Source: JAJFJD01 sp965228695 (lineage in GTDB: Bacteria > Pseudomonadota > Alphaproteobacteria > UBA8366). Taken from it: DNA of 64,000 bases. Below are positions 24,944-32,804 of the stretch, piece by piece. The position numbers and the translations under genes were made by a program. Within the stretch, counting starts at the first letter, position 1; every line of letters starts with the position of its first letter. The stretch lies in contig CBDDIB010000002.1 in assembly GCA_965228695.1 (NCBI GenBank), positions 4,526,001 to 4,590,000 on the forward strand, in the 5' to 3' direction. The notes under the pieces are model-generated. The model was not told the DNA's origin. It saw only the letters and a program-made list of their open reading frames with translations, and made no database searches.

Positions 24944-25378
24944 ATGGACGTACTATTCGTACCGAAACCGACCCTTTCATCCGGATCCGGCGCAACGCAA
25001 CCGGTAAGTTCGTCGCCGACCGCCGGCGCCGAATCCAGTGCGAAGGCGCTCATCAACAATGCGGTTCCCGTTCCTCAGGAAACCACGAACCCGTCGGCTG
25101 AACGTCGCCAGGACAAACTTGGCAAGCAGCAGGATGAGTCCGTAACCGCACAACAGGCCATCGAAAGCCTGCGTCTCAGCAACAGGCGCACGCAGTTGGA
25201 CTTCAACACGGAGCTGAACACGGTCTTTCTCCAAATCGTGGACACCCGTACCGAGGAAGTCGTCGACACAATCCCGTCAGAAGAACTGGTCCGCCAACTT
25301 CAAGGCCGCCTGGAACCATCGCTTCCGGCCTCATCCGAGGATTCTGCCGGCGGTATCGTGATCGACCGGTCCGTCTAG
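24944..25378 (+). CDS. FlaG-family flagellar protein
   Basis: The 144-residue protein has a disordered Ser/Thr/Pro-rich first half, a Gln/Lys-rich helix, and a FlaG-like C-terminal domain 'LDFNTELNTVFLQIVDTRTEEV' followed by 'IPSEELVRQLQ', which corresponds to the 'V.V.D..TGEVIRQIP..E' pattern of FlaG. FlaG affects filament length in several bacteria. A perfect AGGAGG ribosome site stands 7 bases before ATG 24944. It is first after the sigma-54 promoter at 24717; fliK downstream has a promoter of its own. Confidence 0.75.
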   Translation: MDVLFVPKPTLSSGSGATQPVSSSPTAGAESSAKALINNAVPVPQETTNPSAERRQDKLGKQQDESVTAQQAIESLRLSNRRTQLDFNTELNTVFLQIVDTRTEEVVDTIPSEELVRQLQGRLEPSLPASSEDSAGGIVIDRSV

Positions 25379-25516
25379 ACGAGTCAAAGGAGCCAACGCA
25401 TCGATCACCGCGGGGGTTGCTCAGCGGTGCGATTTCGCTTGTCCGGCCCCCGGAATACGGGGCGTCCCGAGATGGGGAACATATTTCCCCGATGCGGCAG
25501 CACATATTTCCCATCG

Positions 25517-25529
25517 GGCAATAAGTGCC
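25517..25529. promoter_or_regulatory. Degenerate ftr-like element upstream of the fliK promoter
   Basis: GGCAATAAGTGCC fits GGCAA-N3-TTGCC with one mismatch. It lies 55-67 bp upstream of the sigma-54 -24 element. A separate 17-base inverted repeat, GGGGAA-CATAT-TTCCCC, lies at 25474-25490, and an ACATATTTCCC segment occurs twice (25479 and 25501). Which of these matters, if any, cannot be decided from sequence. Confidence 0.35.
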
Positions 25530-25583
25530 ATTCCAGAAGCGACGCACCAGCAATAATATTTATTATTTTCAATGATTTAAAAC

Positions 25584-25599
25584 TGGCCCGGCTATTGCT
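25584..25599 (+). promoter_or_regulatory. Sigma-54 promoter of fliK
   Basis: TGGCCCG-GCTA-TTGCT differs from TGGCACG-N4-TTGCT at a single base. The predicted start near 25611 is 27 bp before the fliK ATG. With the promoter at 24717 this makes fliK-flgD-flgE readable from two sigma-54 promoters. Confidence 0.72.
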
Positions 25600-25637
25600 C
25601 AGTTCCTGACGCATTGATAAACCGCGTCGTGAGTTGA

Positions 25638-27011
25638 ATGAGCGCAACCGCCATATTCCCGTCCGCAGACTCCGTTCTTGCCCCCCTATTGTCCGGCAAG
25701 AACGGATCGGCTGCGTCGACGGAAGAAGAGCAGGCCTTTGCGGCCCTGCTCGGCGGTGGATCGGTCTCCGATATCGTTTTGGCTAGTCTCGCGCGGCAAG
25801 CGACACCCGACGCCCGCCTGCAAGAGAGCGGTTTCACCGACCGGCCGCTCGACGCCGCGACGCCGCCGCGCGATCTCCCGGAGACGCCCGAAGCGCCGCT
25901 GGACCGATCGCGCCCGCCGCAGCAAGCGGATACCGATCTGCCGCCTGTGGAAGACCCAGCGCTCCGGTCGCCCGACGCCGCTGCTCTATCGTCTTCAGGC
26001 AGCCGCGCAACACCGGAGCAACAGAAGAGCGCCCGCGGCACGGCACCGACCGCGCAATCCAACAACCCGGCCGACCAAACGGCTGGCGCTCAATCACGCG
26101 CCGCATCGGCACAGGCGCAAGCGACCGCCGCCCCCGCCGCAGGGCTCCGCGCGCAAGTCACCGACACGCCCGCGGAACTCGTATCGCAACCGTCGAATAC
26201 ACTGACCGCCAACGCCGCGGTCGTCGCACAAAACGGCACCGATAGCCGCGCTGCGAACGCGGCGGCCGGATCGACGGTCGGCCTGGCCGCACAGAATGCC
26301 CAGCAACGCGCTCTCGGCAAAGATTCGGACGCGAGGTCGCCGGGCAAACTCGCGAGCGCGGCCGCCAAAGCTGCCCCGCAGACCAATAATCCGTCGACCG
26401 CCGTTCCGGCGGCCGACGCCTTTAACGCGATGCTGGCCACGCAAACGGCCGCGACGCAACAGCCCGCCCCCGCGCCGGCCAACTCGTTCGCGCGCGCCGA
26501 ACAAGCCGTGCTCGCGAGCAGCGGCAGCACGGGACAGCCCGTGGCGCGACAGGCCGCCAACCCCGCGCCCGTACAGCCGCCGAAGCCGCCCGTGCCGCCC
26601 CGGCTCGTGACCAACCAGGTCGCCGTCCAGATTCAGAAAGCCGCGGCGCACGGCTCGGACCGGATCAATATCCAGCTCAAACCGGCCGAGTTGGGCCGCG
26701 TCGAGGTTCAAATGGATGTCGCCAAGGATGGGCGCGTGACGGCCGTCATTTCCGCGGAACGGTCCGAGACGCTAGACATGCTGCAGCGCGATGCACGGGC
26801 CCTGCAGAGTGCATTGAACGACGCAGGCCTGCGGACCGATTCCGATAGCCTGAGTTTTAACCTGAAGGGTCAAAACCAAGCGCAGAGCGATGGCGAAAAA
26901 TCCGCCGGCCAAGCCAGTGGTGACGGCGCCCTTGGCGACGAAACCGACGGGACCGGGCCTGCCGGCCGGCAAGACATCGTAACCAACGACCGCGTCGACA
27001 TTGAAGTCTAA
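25638..27011 (+). CDS. fliK: FliK, hook-length control protein
   Basis: The 457-residue protein has an Ala/Gln/Thr/Pro-rich, low-complexity N-terminal two-thirds, typical of the molecular ruler part. The FliK C-terminal domain (about 320-420) reads 'DRINIQLKPAELGRVEVQMD' and 'LDMLQRDARALQSALNDAGL'. This C-terminal domain contacts FlhB and switches export from rod/hook to filament substrates once the hook reaches length. It is followed directly by flgD and flgE, the hook cap and hook. A sigma-54 promoter precedes it. A second FliK-like protein is encoded at 40450-41883. Confidence 0.93.
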   Translation: MSATAIFPSADSVLAPLLSGKNGSAASTEEEQAFAALLGGGSVSDIVLASLARQATPDARLQESGFTDRPLDAATPPRDLPETPEAPLDRSRPPQQADTDLPPVEDPALRSPDAAALSSSGSRATPEQQKSARGTAPTAQSNNPADQTAGAQSRAASAQAQATAAPAAGLRAQVTDTPAELVSQPSNTLTANAAVVAQNGTDSRAANAAAGSTVGLAAQNAQQRALGKDSDARSPGKLASAAAKAAPQTNNPSTAVPAADAFNAMLATQTAATQQPAPAPANSFARAEQAVLASSGSTGQPVARQAANPAPVQPPKPPVPPRLVTNQVAVQIQKAAAHGSDRINIQLKPAELGRVEVQMDVAKDGRVTAVISAERSETLDMLQRDARALQSALNDAGLRTDSDSLSFNLKGQNQAQSDGEKSAGQASGDGALGDETDGTGPAGRQDIVTNDRVDIEV

Positions 27012-27037
27012 CGCCAGGACGCAACAGGGAATCGATC

Positions 27038-27769
27038 ATGGAAATTGATGTCAACAGCATCATCAATCCCAACACGACGGAGAGCAACAGCAGCACGTCG
27101 TTGTCGAAGCTATCCAGCGATCTGGACAGCTTCCTCACGATCCTGACAACCCAGTTGCAGTTTCAGGATCCGCTGGAACCATTGGAATCGAGCGAGTTCA
27201 CAAATCAACTCGTCCTCTTCGCGCAGGTGGAGCAGGACATTCAGCAGAATAAGAATCTCGAGCAAATGGTGTCGCTGCAGCAGGACAATATCGCGGTCGG
27301 CGCCCTGTCCTTCATGAACAAATCGGTCGATGTCGCCTGGCCAGTATCGGAATTGCGGAATAGCGAAGCATCCTTCAGCTATATCCTGCCGAAGGACGCC
27401 ACATCCGCCACGCTGTCGATTTTGGGACAGAACGGCGAACGGGTTCGCACCGAATCCGCCGAGGTCACGGAAGGCAAGCACGACTTCGTTTGGGACGGCA
27501 AGGACGACAACGGCAATACCCTGAAGGACGGCGTGTACATCATTCAGGTCAACGCACAGGATGCAAACAACCAGCCGATTGAAGTCGGCTACAGCACCTT
27601 CGGCACCGTTACCGGTGTCACCTTGGACAGCGGCAGCGCGATCCTCGAGATCGGCGATGTGCAGGTGCCCTTGGGCAACGTTACCCGGATCCGCGAACCC
27701 GGCGAAGGGGGAGCCGACGACGCATCCGATGGATCCGATGACGAGACGACGGAGGACACGAACGGCTGA
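27038..27769 (+). CDS. flgD: FlgD, hook-cap assembly protein
   Basis: The 243-residue protein has the FlgD N-terminal signature 'LDSFLTILTTQLQFQDPLEP' followed by 'SSEFTNQLVLFAQVEQ', then the FlgD Ig-like and Tudor-like domains ('HDFVWDGKDDNGNTLKDGVY'). A short acidic C-terminal tail follows ('GADDASDGSDDETTE'). FlgD caps the growing hook and is shed when it is complete. It lies 26 bp downstream of fliK and 64 bp upstream of flgE, in one operon. Confidence 0.95.
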   Translation: MEIDVNSIINPNTTESNSSTSLSKLSSDLDSFLTILTTQLQFQDPLEPLESSEFTNQLVLFAQVEQDIQQNKNLEQMVSLQQDNIAVGALSFMNKSVDVAWPVSELRNSEASFSYILPKDATSATLSILGQNGERVRTESAEVTEGKHDFVWDGKDDNGNTLKDGVYIIQVNAQDANNQPIEVGYSTFGTVTGVTLDSGSAILEIGDVQVPLGNVTRIREPGEGGADDASDGSDDETTEDTNG

Positions 27770-27833
27770 TGATCGTCAGACCGCTCGATGGAGAGAGGAC
27801 CACCAGAGTTCGATTGAATAAGGGAAGCATGCG

Positions 27834-29126
27834 ATGAGTATTTTTGGCGGACTACGCTCTGCCGTTACAGGTTTGGCGGCACAGAGCCAAGCGCTGGGCA
27901 TGATTGCAGACAACATCGCCAACGTCAGTACGACGGGATACAAGAAAGTATCGCCGCAGTTCTCGACCCTGGTGACCGTGCAAGCGACAAAGACGCTTCA
28001 CTCGCCCGGCGGCGTTCAGCCCAATGTCCTACGCGGCATTGACGAACAAGGGCTGCTCGAGGCGTCCTCTTCGGCAACCAATCTCGGCATCGCGGGGAAC
28101 GGTTTCTTCGTTGTCAACGAGAACGCGGCGGGATCGGGCAACACCGTCTTTACGCGCGCCGGCGCTTTTGCCCCCGATAAGGATGGGAACCTGGTCAACA
28201 CGGCCGGGTTCTACCTCATGGGGTGGCCGATCGTGAACGGTGTCGTCCAGCAGACCAACGTGCTTGGGGCGTTTTCAATCGTCAACGTGGGCAATCTCAC
28301 CGCGACGCCGCAGGAAACGACGTCGGTATCCGTCGGCGCCAATTTGGACGCCGCCACGGCGACCAGCGGCACATTCGATCTGGCCGCGGAACTCTTCGAT
28401 CTCCAAGGCGCCACGCACAACCTGACGATCACGTTCACCAAGACGGCCACGGCCAACCAATGGACCATGAACGGCACCATCGCGAATGCATTGTTCGACG
28501 ACGGCGCAACGGGCGCGGCGACCGTCGCCCTTGGGACGGTGACCTTCAACGCGGACGGCACCCTCGGGACCGTTGCGGCCAACGCCGGCACCACGACCCT
28601 GAGCGGCGACGATCTCGTCTTCACGATGGACTACGACAGTAACTTGGGCACCGCGGCCGACCAAGTTGCGGTCACGCTCGACCTCGGCACCCTGAATGCA
28701 GCCGATGGATTGACCCAATTCGCCGGTTCGAGCACGCCGAACTTCATCAACCGCGATGGCCGCCAATTCGGGTCGCCGACGGGTGTGACTGTCGATGAAG
28801 ACGGCATTGTCACGGTGCAGTTCGACAACGGCGAGACCCGCAACGTGTTCCAGGTACCGCTGGTGACCTTCAACAATCCGAACGGCCTCGCCGAGCAATC
28901 GGGGAATGTCTACGTTGAGACGACCGGATCCGGTACGGCGACCGCCCTCGCGCCCAATACGGGCGGCGCCGGCACGATCGCCCCGTCGGCCCTGGAAGCC
29001 TCAACGGTGGATATCGCCGATGAATTCACCCGCATGATCATCACGCAGCGCGCCTTCTCGGCCAATACGCGGGTCATCACGACCGGCGACGAACTGCTCA
29101 CGGAGCTGGTGCAGATCATCCGGTAA
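27834..29126 (+). CDS. flgE: FlgE, flagellar hook protein
   Basis: The 430-residue protein builds the hook, the universal joint. It has the axial-family N-terminus 'LRSAVTGLAAQSQALGMIADN' with 'ANVSTTGYKKVSPQF', the FlgE 'GNGFFVVNE' and 'FTRAGAFAPDKDGNLVNTAG' segments, a beta-rich surface domain, and the C-terminal helix 'IADEFTRMIITQRAFSANTRV'. Length matches a standard hook protein. It is the last gene of the fliK-flgD-flgE set and is followed by a strong terminator. Confidence 0.95.
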   Translation: MSIFGGLRSAVTGLAAQSQALGMIADNIANVSTTGYKKVSPQFSTLVTVQATKTLHSPGGVQPNVLRGIDEQGLLEASSSATNLGIAGNGFFVVNENAAGSGNTVFTRAGAFAPDKDGNLVNTAGFYLMGWPIVNGVVQQTNVLGAFSIVNVGNLTATPQETTSVSVGANLDAATATSGTFDLAAELFDLQGATHNLTITFTKTATANQWTMNGTIANALFDDGATGAATVALGTVTFNADGTLGTVAANAGTTTLSGDDLVFTMDYDSNLGTAADQVAVTLDLGTLNAADGLTQFAGSSTPNFINRDGRQFGSPTGVTVDEDGIVTVQFDNGETRNVFQVPLVTFNNPNGLAEQSGNVYVETTGSGTATALAPNTGGAGTIAPSALEASTVDIADEFTRMIITQRAFSANTRVITTGDELLTELVQIIR

Positions 29127-29161
29127 AGCCTAACCCGCGATCGCACGAACCTCGCTTCCCC

Positions 29162-29192
29162 ATGGCCCGGCATTTGCCGGGCCATTTCTTTT
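29162..29192 (+). terminator. Rho-independent terminator of the hook operon
   Basis: ATGGCCCGGCA (29162-29172) and TGCCGGGCCAT (29175-29185) form an 11-bp inverted repeat followed by TTCTTTT. The closing loop opens to about six bases in RNA (CATTTG). It stands 36 bp after the flgE stop. The CCCGG/CCGGG arms superficially recall the ftr-like palindromes, but the spacer is shorter and the U tract points to termination. Confidence 0.85.
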
Positions 29193-29260
29193 GGATTTTA
29201 GCCTATATTATTGAAAACCCTTTATTATTAATTCTCATCCAGCCGTCTTGCGAACCTGTT

Positions 29261-29275
29261 TTAGCCATTTGTTAA
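29261..29275 (+). promoter_or_regulatory. CtrA-type binding site upstream of sciP
   Basis: TTAG-CCATTTG-TTAA matches the full CtrA site TTAA-N7-TTAA with one mismatch and correct 7-base spacing. It lies 60 bp before the sciP start. In Caulobacter sciP is a CtrA-activated gene whose product then inhibits CtrA, and CtrA is encoded at 44325-45047. Confidence 0.55.
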
Positions 29276-29334
29276 AGAATGCCGCGTATAGCTAGGCCCT
29301 GATTTTTTCCAACCTAGACAGCAAGTCGGACTGA

Positions 29335-29628
29335 ATGAGGCAAGCTGCAGATACAGGCACACAATCTGTCGTCGGACCTGACGGCAGAGCCATGACGATC
29401 CACGATTTGCCCCCGCCGAACACAACCCGGTGGGTGGTACGTCGAAAGGCACAGGTCGTATTTGGCGTGCAAGCCGGCCTCATCTCGTTGGAGGACGCTT
29501 GCAGCCGCTACAACCTGACGTCCGAGGAGTATGCCTCCTGGGAGCGCTTGATCGAGCGTCACGGCATCCGCGGGCTTCGTGTCACGCGCCTGAAAGAGTA
29601 TCGCAAGACGGAAGGCCAGGCCGGGTAG
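29335..29628 (+). CDS. sciP: SciP, CtrA inhibitor (DUF1153 family)
   Basis: The 97-residue protein matches SciP: 'VVGPDGRAMTIHDLPPPNTT' and 'RWVVRRKAQVVFGVQAGLIS' are followed by a helix-turn-helix 'LEDACSRYNLTSEEYASWER' and the basic end 'GLRVTRLKEYR'. SciP binds CtrA and blocks its recruitment of RNA polymerase, giving a feedback on CtrA-activated genes. A CtrA-type box precedes it. It sits between the hook operon and the fliF operon, and it is probably transcribed alone. ATG 29392 is an alternative start, but the upstream 'GPDGR' segment is conserved in the family, so 29335 is preferred. Confidence 0.9.
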   Translation: MRQAADTGTQSVVGPDGRAMTIHDLPPPNTTRWVVRRKAQVVFGVQAGLISLEDACSRYNLTSEEYASWERLIERHGIRGLRVTRLKEYRKTEGQAG

Positions 29629-30055
29629 CGCACCCCTGCCGGAACGGGCCAAACATTGCCCAACCCCTTGCATTGACTCTAAGTATTCCAGCCGCACGGT
29701 AACGGCATTCGCCTATTCACCAAAGAAAACTGCGTTTGAATCGCCGATTCTAGTGATTGAAGTCTTTCGAATTCTTCTATTCGTTAGGCTTTGAGCAGAC
29801 TCGCAACGATTCAATTTCACTTTTTTTGGTAGATCGGCAAATTTTGCCGAGTTTTATCTTCATTTTTATTCAGAACTCGTTTAGGTTCCTCTTCCATTAG
29901 AGGCCGACGTTCGATCCGAACGCCCTCGAAGTTAAGAATCCCGCCCTTTTTGAAGAGGTGGGGTTTATCGAGTCGGCGGATCGTTCGACGGGCTCTAGGA
30001 GGGGAAGAACCCTAGGACTTGATCGCTTAGGCGTTCGTTTAGAGGTGGGGGAAGA
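29629..30055 (+). other. Non-coding upstream region of the fliF operon
   Basis: About 430 bases without a supportable gene. It is more AT-rich than its surroundings. It contains one ftr-like palindrome (29834-29850, annotated separately) and a second inverted repeat, CGTTCG-ATC-CGAACG, at 29908-29922. I see no convincing sigma-54 site and no full CtrA box within it. The GTG start of fliF at 30056 is preceded by a purine-rich GAGGTGGGGGAAGA ribosome site. Confidence 0.6.
29834..29850. promoter_or_regulatory. ftr-like palindrome in the fliF upstream region
   Basis: TCGGCAAATTTTGCCGA is a perfect 17-base inverted repeat of the CGGCAA/TTGCCG type. In Caulobacter FlbD binds an ftr site in the fliF promoter and represses this early operon, the reverse of its effect on late genes. 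The same logic may hold here. It lies 206 bp before the fliF start. Confidence 0.6.
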
Positions 30056-31753
30056 GTGAACGCATTCGTCGAGACGTTTCGGAATCTCGGTGTCGGCCGG
30101 CTGGCCGCCGCCGCCGGCATGACGATTGGTTTGGTTGTTTTTTTCGTATTCCTGGCGACGCGACTTTCGACGTCGCAGTTGGCTCTTTTATTCGATGACC
30201 TCAAGCAGGACGACACCGCACGGATCGTTCAGCAACTGGAATCCATGGAGATTCCGCATGAGGTCAGCGCCGACAATCGTCAGGTCCGGGTTCCGTCGGA
30301 CCAGGTTGCGCGGCTGCGCCTCGCCCTCGCCGAACAGGGCCTGCCGGAAGACGGGTCGATCGGATATGAGATCTTCGACCGTGACCAGACCTTGGGAACA
30401 TCCAACTTTATTCAGAACATCAACCATGTCCGGGCTCTCGAAGGCGAACTGGCGCGCACCATTGCGACGGTCAGCTCGGTCAGCGCCGCGCGGGTGCATC
30501 TCGTCCTGCCCCGGCGCGAATTGTTCAGCCGCCAACGCCTCGACCCCAGCGCATCGATCGTGTTGAAGATGCGCGGAACGGGCCGCCTGGACCGTGGACA
30601 AATCCAAGCGGTGCAGCATCTCGTCGCAACCGCGGTTGCGGGGCTGAAGCCCGACCGCATCTCCATCATCGACGATCGCGGAACGTTGCTATCGCGCGGC
30701 GGCGACGGCGGCGGCGAAAACGTTGCGGCGTTGAACGCCGAAGAACGCCGCGTCTCCTTCGAAGGCCGGCTGAACCGAACGATCGAGCAATTGATCGAAC
30801 CGAGCGTCGGCATCGGCAATGTTCGGGCCGAAGTCCGCGCGCAAATGGATTTCGACCGCGTCGTGACGAACGAGGAAATCTACGATCCGGAAGGCCAGGT
30901 GGTTCGCTCCACGCAATCGATCTCCGAGGCCAGCAACAACAAAGAGACCGATTCCGCTGCGGTCACCGTCGGCCAGAATTTGCCGGACGCGCAAGACGCC
31001 GAGAACACGCCCGGCGCCGAGTCCGCCTCGAACCGGACCGAAGAATCGACGAATTTCGAAATTTCGAAAACCATCCGCCAGCATATCCGCGAAGGCGGGA
31101 GCATCAAAAAGCTGTCCGTCGCAGTTCTGGTCAATCACCGGGTCAAGGAAAGCGCGGAAGGCGAACCGAGCTTTGAACCGCGCAGCGCCGAGGAATTGGC
31201 CAATATCGAGAAGCTGGTCAAATCCGCGGTTGGTTTCGATCAGAACCGCGGGGATACGGTCGAGATCGTGAACATGCGCTTTGCCGAACCGCCGCAAATG
31301 CTGGGCGGCGTCGACGACGCCATCTTCCTCGGGTTTTCGACCGCCGATCTCCGGCGCATCGTCGAGGTGCTGATCCTCGCGGTCGTCGGCATCCTGATCA
31401 TCTTGCTGGTCGTCCGCCCCTTGATTGCGAAAATTTTCGAAACAAGCCCCACCGCGTTGGCGGATGGACCGGCAGCGATCGGCGCCGACGGCCGGCCGCT
31501 CCTGACCAATCAGTCGACCGGCCCAGACGGCGCGACAGCCCTCGGCGGCGGCGCAGGAGGCTCGGCGGGTACGGCCGCCGGGCCGGACGGCGCTGTCGTC
31601 CCCGCTGGCGACGCCGGCGACATGCTCGACGTGAACCAGGTCGAGGGCCGCGTCCAGGCGTCCTCGTTGAAGAAGATCGGCGAAATTATCGAAAAACATC
31701 CGGAGGAAGCGGCGACGATCCTCCGTAGTTGGATGTATCAGGATCAGACCTAA
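30056..31753 (+). CDS. fliF: FliF, flagellar MS-ring protein
   Basis: The 565-residue inner-membrane protein forms the MS ring, the base for the export gate and C ring. It has an N-terminal membrane segment ('MTIGLVVFFVFLATRL'), ring-building motifs 'LALAEQGLPEDGSIGYEIFD' and 'VRALEGELARTIATVSSVSA', a long periplasmic beta-collar region, a second membrane segment ('VEVLILAVVGILIILLVV'), and the FliG-binding C-terminus 'QASSLKKIGEIIEKHPEEAA'. A Gly/Ala-rich low-complexity linker (about 475-525) precedes that tail. GTG start. First gene of the fliF-G-H-N operon. Confidence 0.95.
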   Translation: MNAFVETFRNLGVGRLAAAAGMTIGLVVFFVFLATRLSTSQLALLFDDLKQDDTARIVQQLESMEIPHEVSADNRQVRVPSDQVARLRLALAEQGLPEDGSIGYEIFDRDQTLGTSNFIQNINHVRALEGELARTIATVSSVSAARVHLVLPRRELFSRQRLDPSASIVLKMRGTGRLDRGQIQAVQHLVATAVAGLKPDRISIIDDRGTLLSRGGDGGGENVAALNAEERRVSFEGRLNRTIEQLIEPSVGIGNVRAEVRAQMDFDRVVTNEEIYDPEGQVVRSTQSISEASNNKETDSAAVTVGQNLPDAQDAENTPGAESASNRTEESTNFEISKTIRQHIREGGSIKKLSVAVLVNHRVKESAEGEPSFEPRSAEELANIEKLVKSAVGFDQNRGDTVEIVNMRFAEPPQMLGGVDDAIFLGFSTADLRRIVEVLILAVVGILIILLVVRPLIAKIFETSPTALADGPAAIGADGRPLLTNQSTGPDGATALGGGAGGSAGTAAGPDGAVVPAGDAGDMLDVNQVEGRVQASSLKKIGEIIEKHPEEAATILRSWMYQDQT

Positions 31754-31761
31754 GGACCGTT

Positions 31762-32778
31762 ATGCGCGTACGTGAAGATTACCGCGGCCTGAACGGCACC
31801 GAGAAAGCAGCAATTCTGCTGCTGTCCCTCGGCGAAGAGCATGTGACCCGTGTGTTCGGTCACATGGACGACGACGAAATTCGCGAGCTGTCGTCGGTCA
31901 TGGCCAATCTCGGCACGATCGACGCCAATCTCGTCGAACGGCTGTTCATCGAGTTTGCCGAAAAGATGTCGTCGACCGGCTCGCTTGTCGGCACCTTCGA
32001 AAGCACGGAACGCCTGTTGAACCGCGTGCTCGGCGAAGACCGCGTGCAGTTGATCATGGAAGAGATTCGCGGCCCGGCGGGCCGCACCATGTGGGACAAG
32101 CTCGCGAACGTGAACGAGCTGGTGCTGGCCAACTACCTCAAGAACGAATATCCGCAGACCGTCGCCGTCGTCATGTCGAAGATCAATCCCGATCACGCGT
32201 CGCGCGTGCTGGCATGCCTGCCGGAAAACTTCGCGATGGAAGTCATCATGCGCATGCTCCGGATGGAATCCGTACAGAAGGAAGTGATCGACGACGTGGA
32301 ACGTACTTTGCGGAACGAATTCATGTCGAACCTGGCCCGATCCCAAGGCCGCGATGCGCACGAGATGATGGCCGAAATCTTCAACAATTTGGACCGCAGC
32401 ACCGAGGAACGGTTCATCGGCATGCTCGAAGACCGCAACCGGGACGCCGCCGACCGCATCAAGCAGCTCATGTTCACCTTCGAAGATCTCGCGAAGATCG
32501 ATGCGGCGGGCATTCAGACGCTGCTGCGGACTGTCGATAAGGAGAAGTTGGGCGTTGCCTTGAAGGGCGCGTCCGAAGCGATCCGCGAACTGTTTTTCGG
32601 CAACATGTCCGAGCGCGCCGCCAAGATTATGCGCGAAGACATGGAAGCGTTGGGCCCGGTCCGCCTGCGCGACGTCGAGGAAGCGCAGATCGAAATGGTC
32701 ATGGCTGCCAAGGATCTGTCGGCCAAGGGCGAAATCACCATCGCAGAAGGCGACGCGGAAGATGAACTGGTCTATTAG
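31762..32778 (+). CDS. fliG: FliG, flagellar motor switch protein
   Basis: Start set at ATG 31762, which has AAGGA five bases upstream and lies just after the fliF stop; an in-frame TTG at 31729 would overlap fliF and is less likely. The 338-residue protein has the FliG three-domain layout. The N-terminal domain binding FliF reads 'LNGTEKAAILLLSLGEE', the middle 'YPQTVAVVMSKINPDHASRV' contains the EHPQ-like region (here NEYPQT), and the C-terminal torque domain has charged helix residues ('DKEKLGVALKGASE', 'MREDMEALGPVRLRDVEEAQ') that meet the stator. Confidence 0.95.
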   Translation: MRVREDYRGLNGTEKAAILLLSLGEEHVTRVFGHMDDDEIRELSSVMANLGTIDANLVERLFIEFAEKMSSTGSLVGTFESTERLLNRVLGEDRVQLIMEEIRGPAGRTMWDKLANVNELVLANYLKNEYPQTVAVVMSKINPDHASRVLACLPENFAMEVIMRMLRMESVQKEVIDDVERTLRNEFMSNLARSQGRDAHEMMAEIFNNLDRSTEERFIGMLEDRNRDAADRIKQLMFTFEDLAKIDAAGIQTLLRTVDKEKLGVALKGASEAIRELFFGNMSERAAKIMREDMEALGPVRLRDVEEAQIEMVMAAKDLSAKGEITIAEGDAEDELVY

Positions 32779-32804
32779 GCCGAACCAGGTTTGGAGTCCA
32801 CGCT

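Noticed and set aside
24663..25007. 114-residue plus-strand frame overlapping the flaG-like start
   Set aside because: It would begin upstream of the sigma-54 promoter, has no ribosome site and is basic low-information sequence; the 31-codon frame within the leader is more plausible, and that is weak too.
29162..29192. Terminator palindrome of the hook operon as another FlbD site
   Set aside because: Its arms recall the ftr-like palindromes, but the spacer is shorter, the CGGCAA arm is incomplete and a U tract follows directly.
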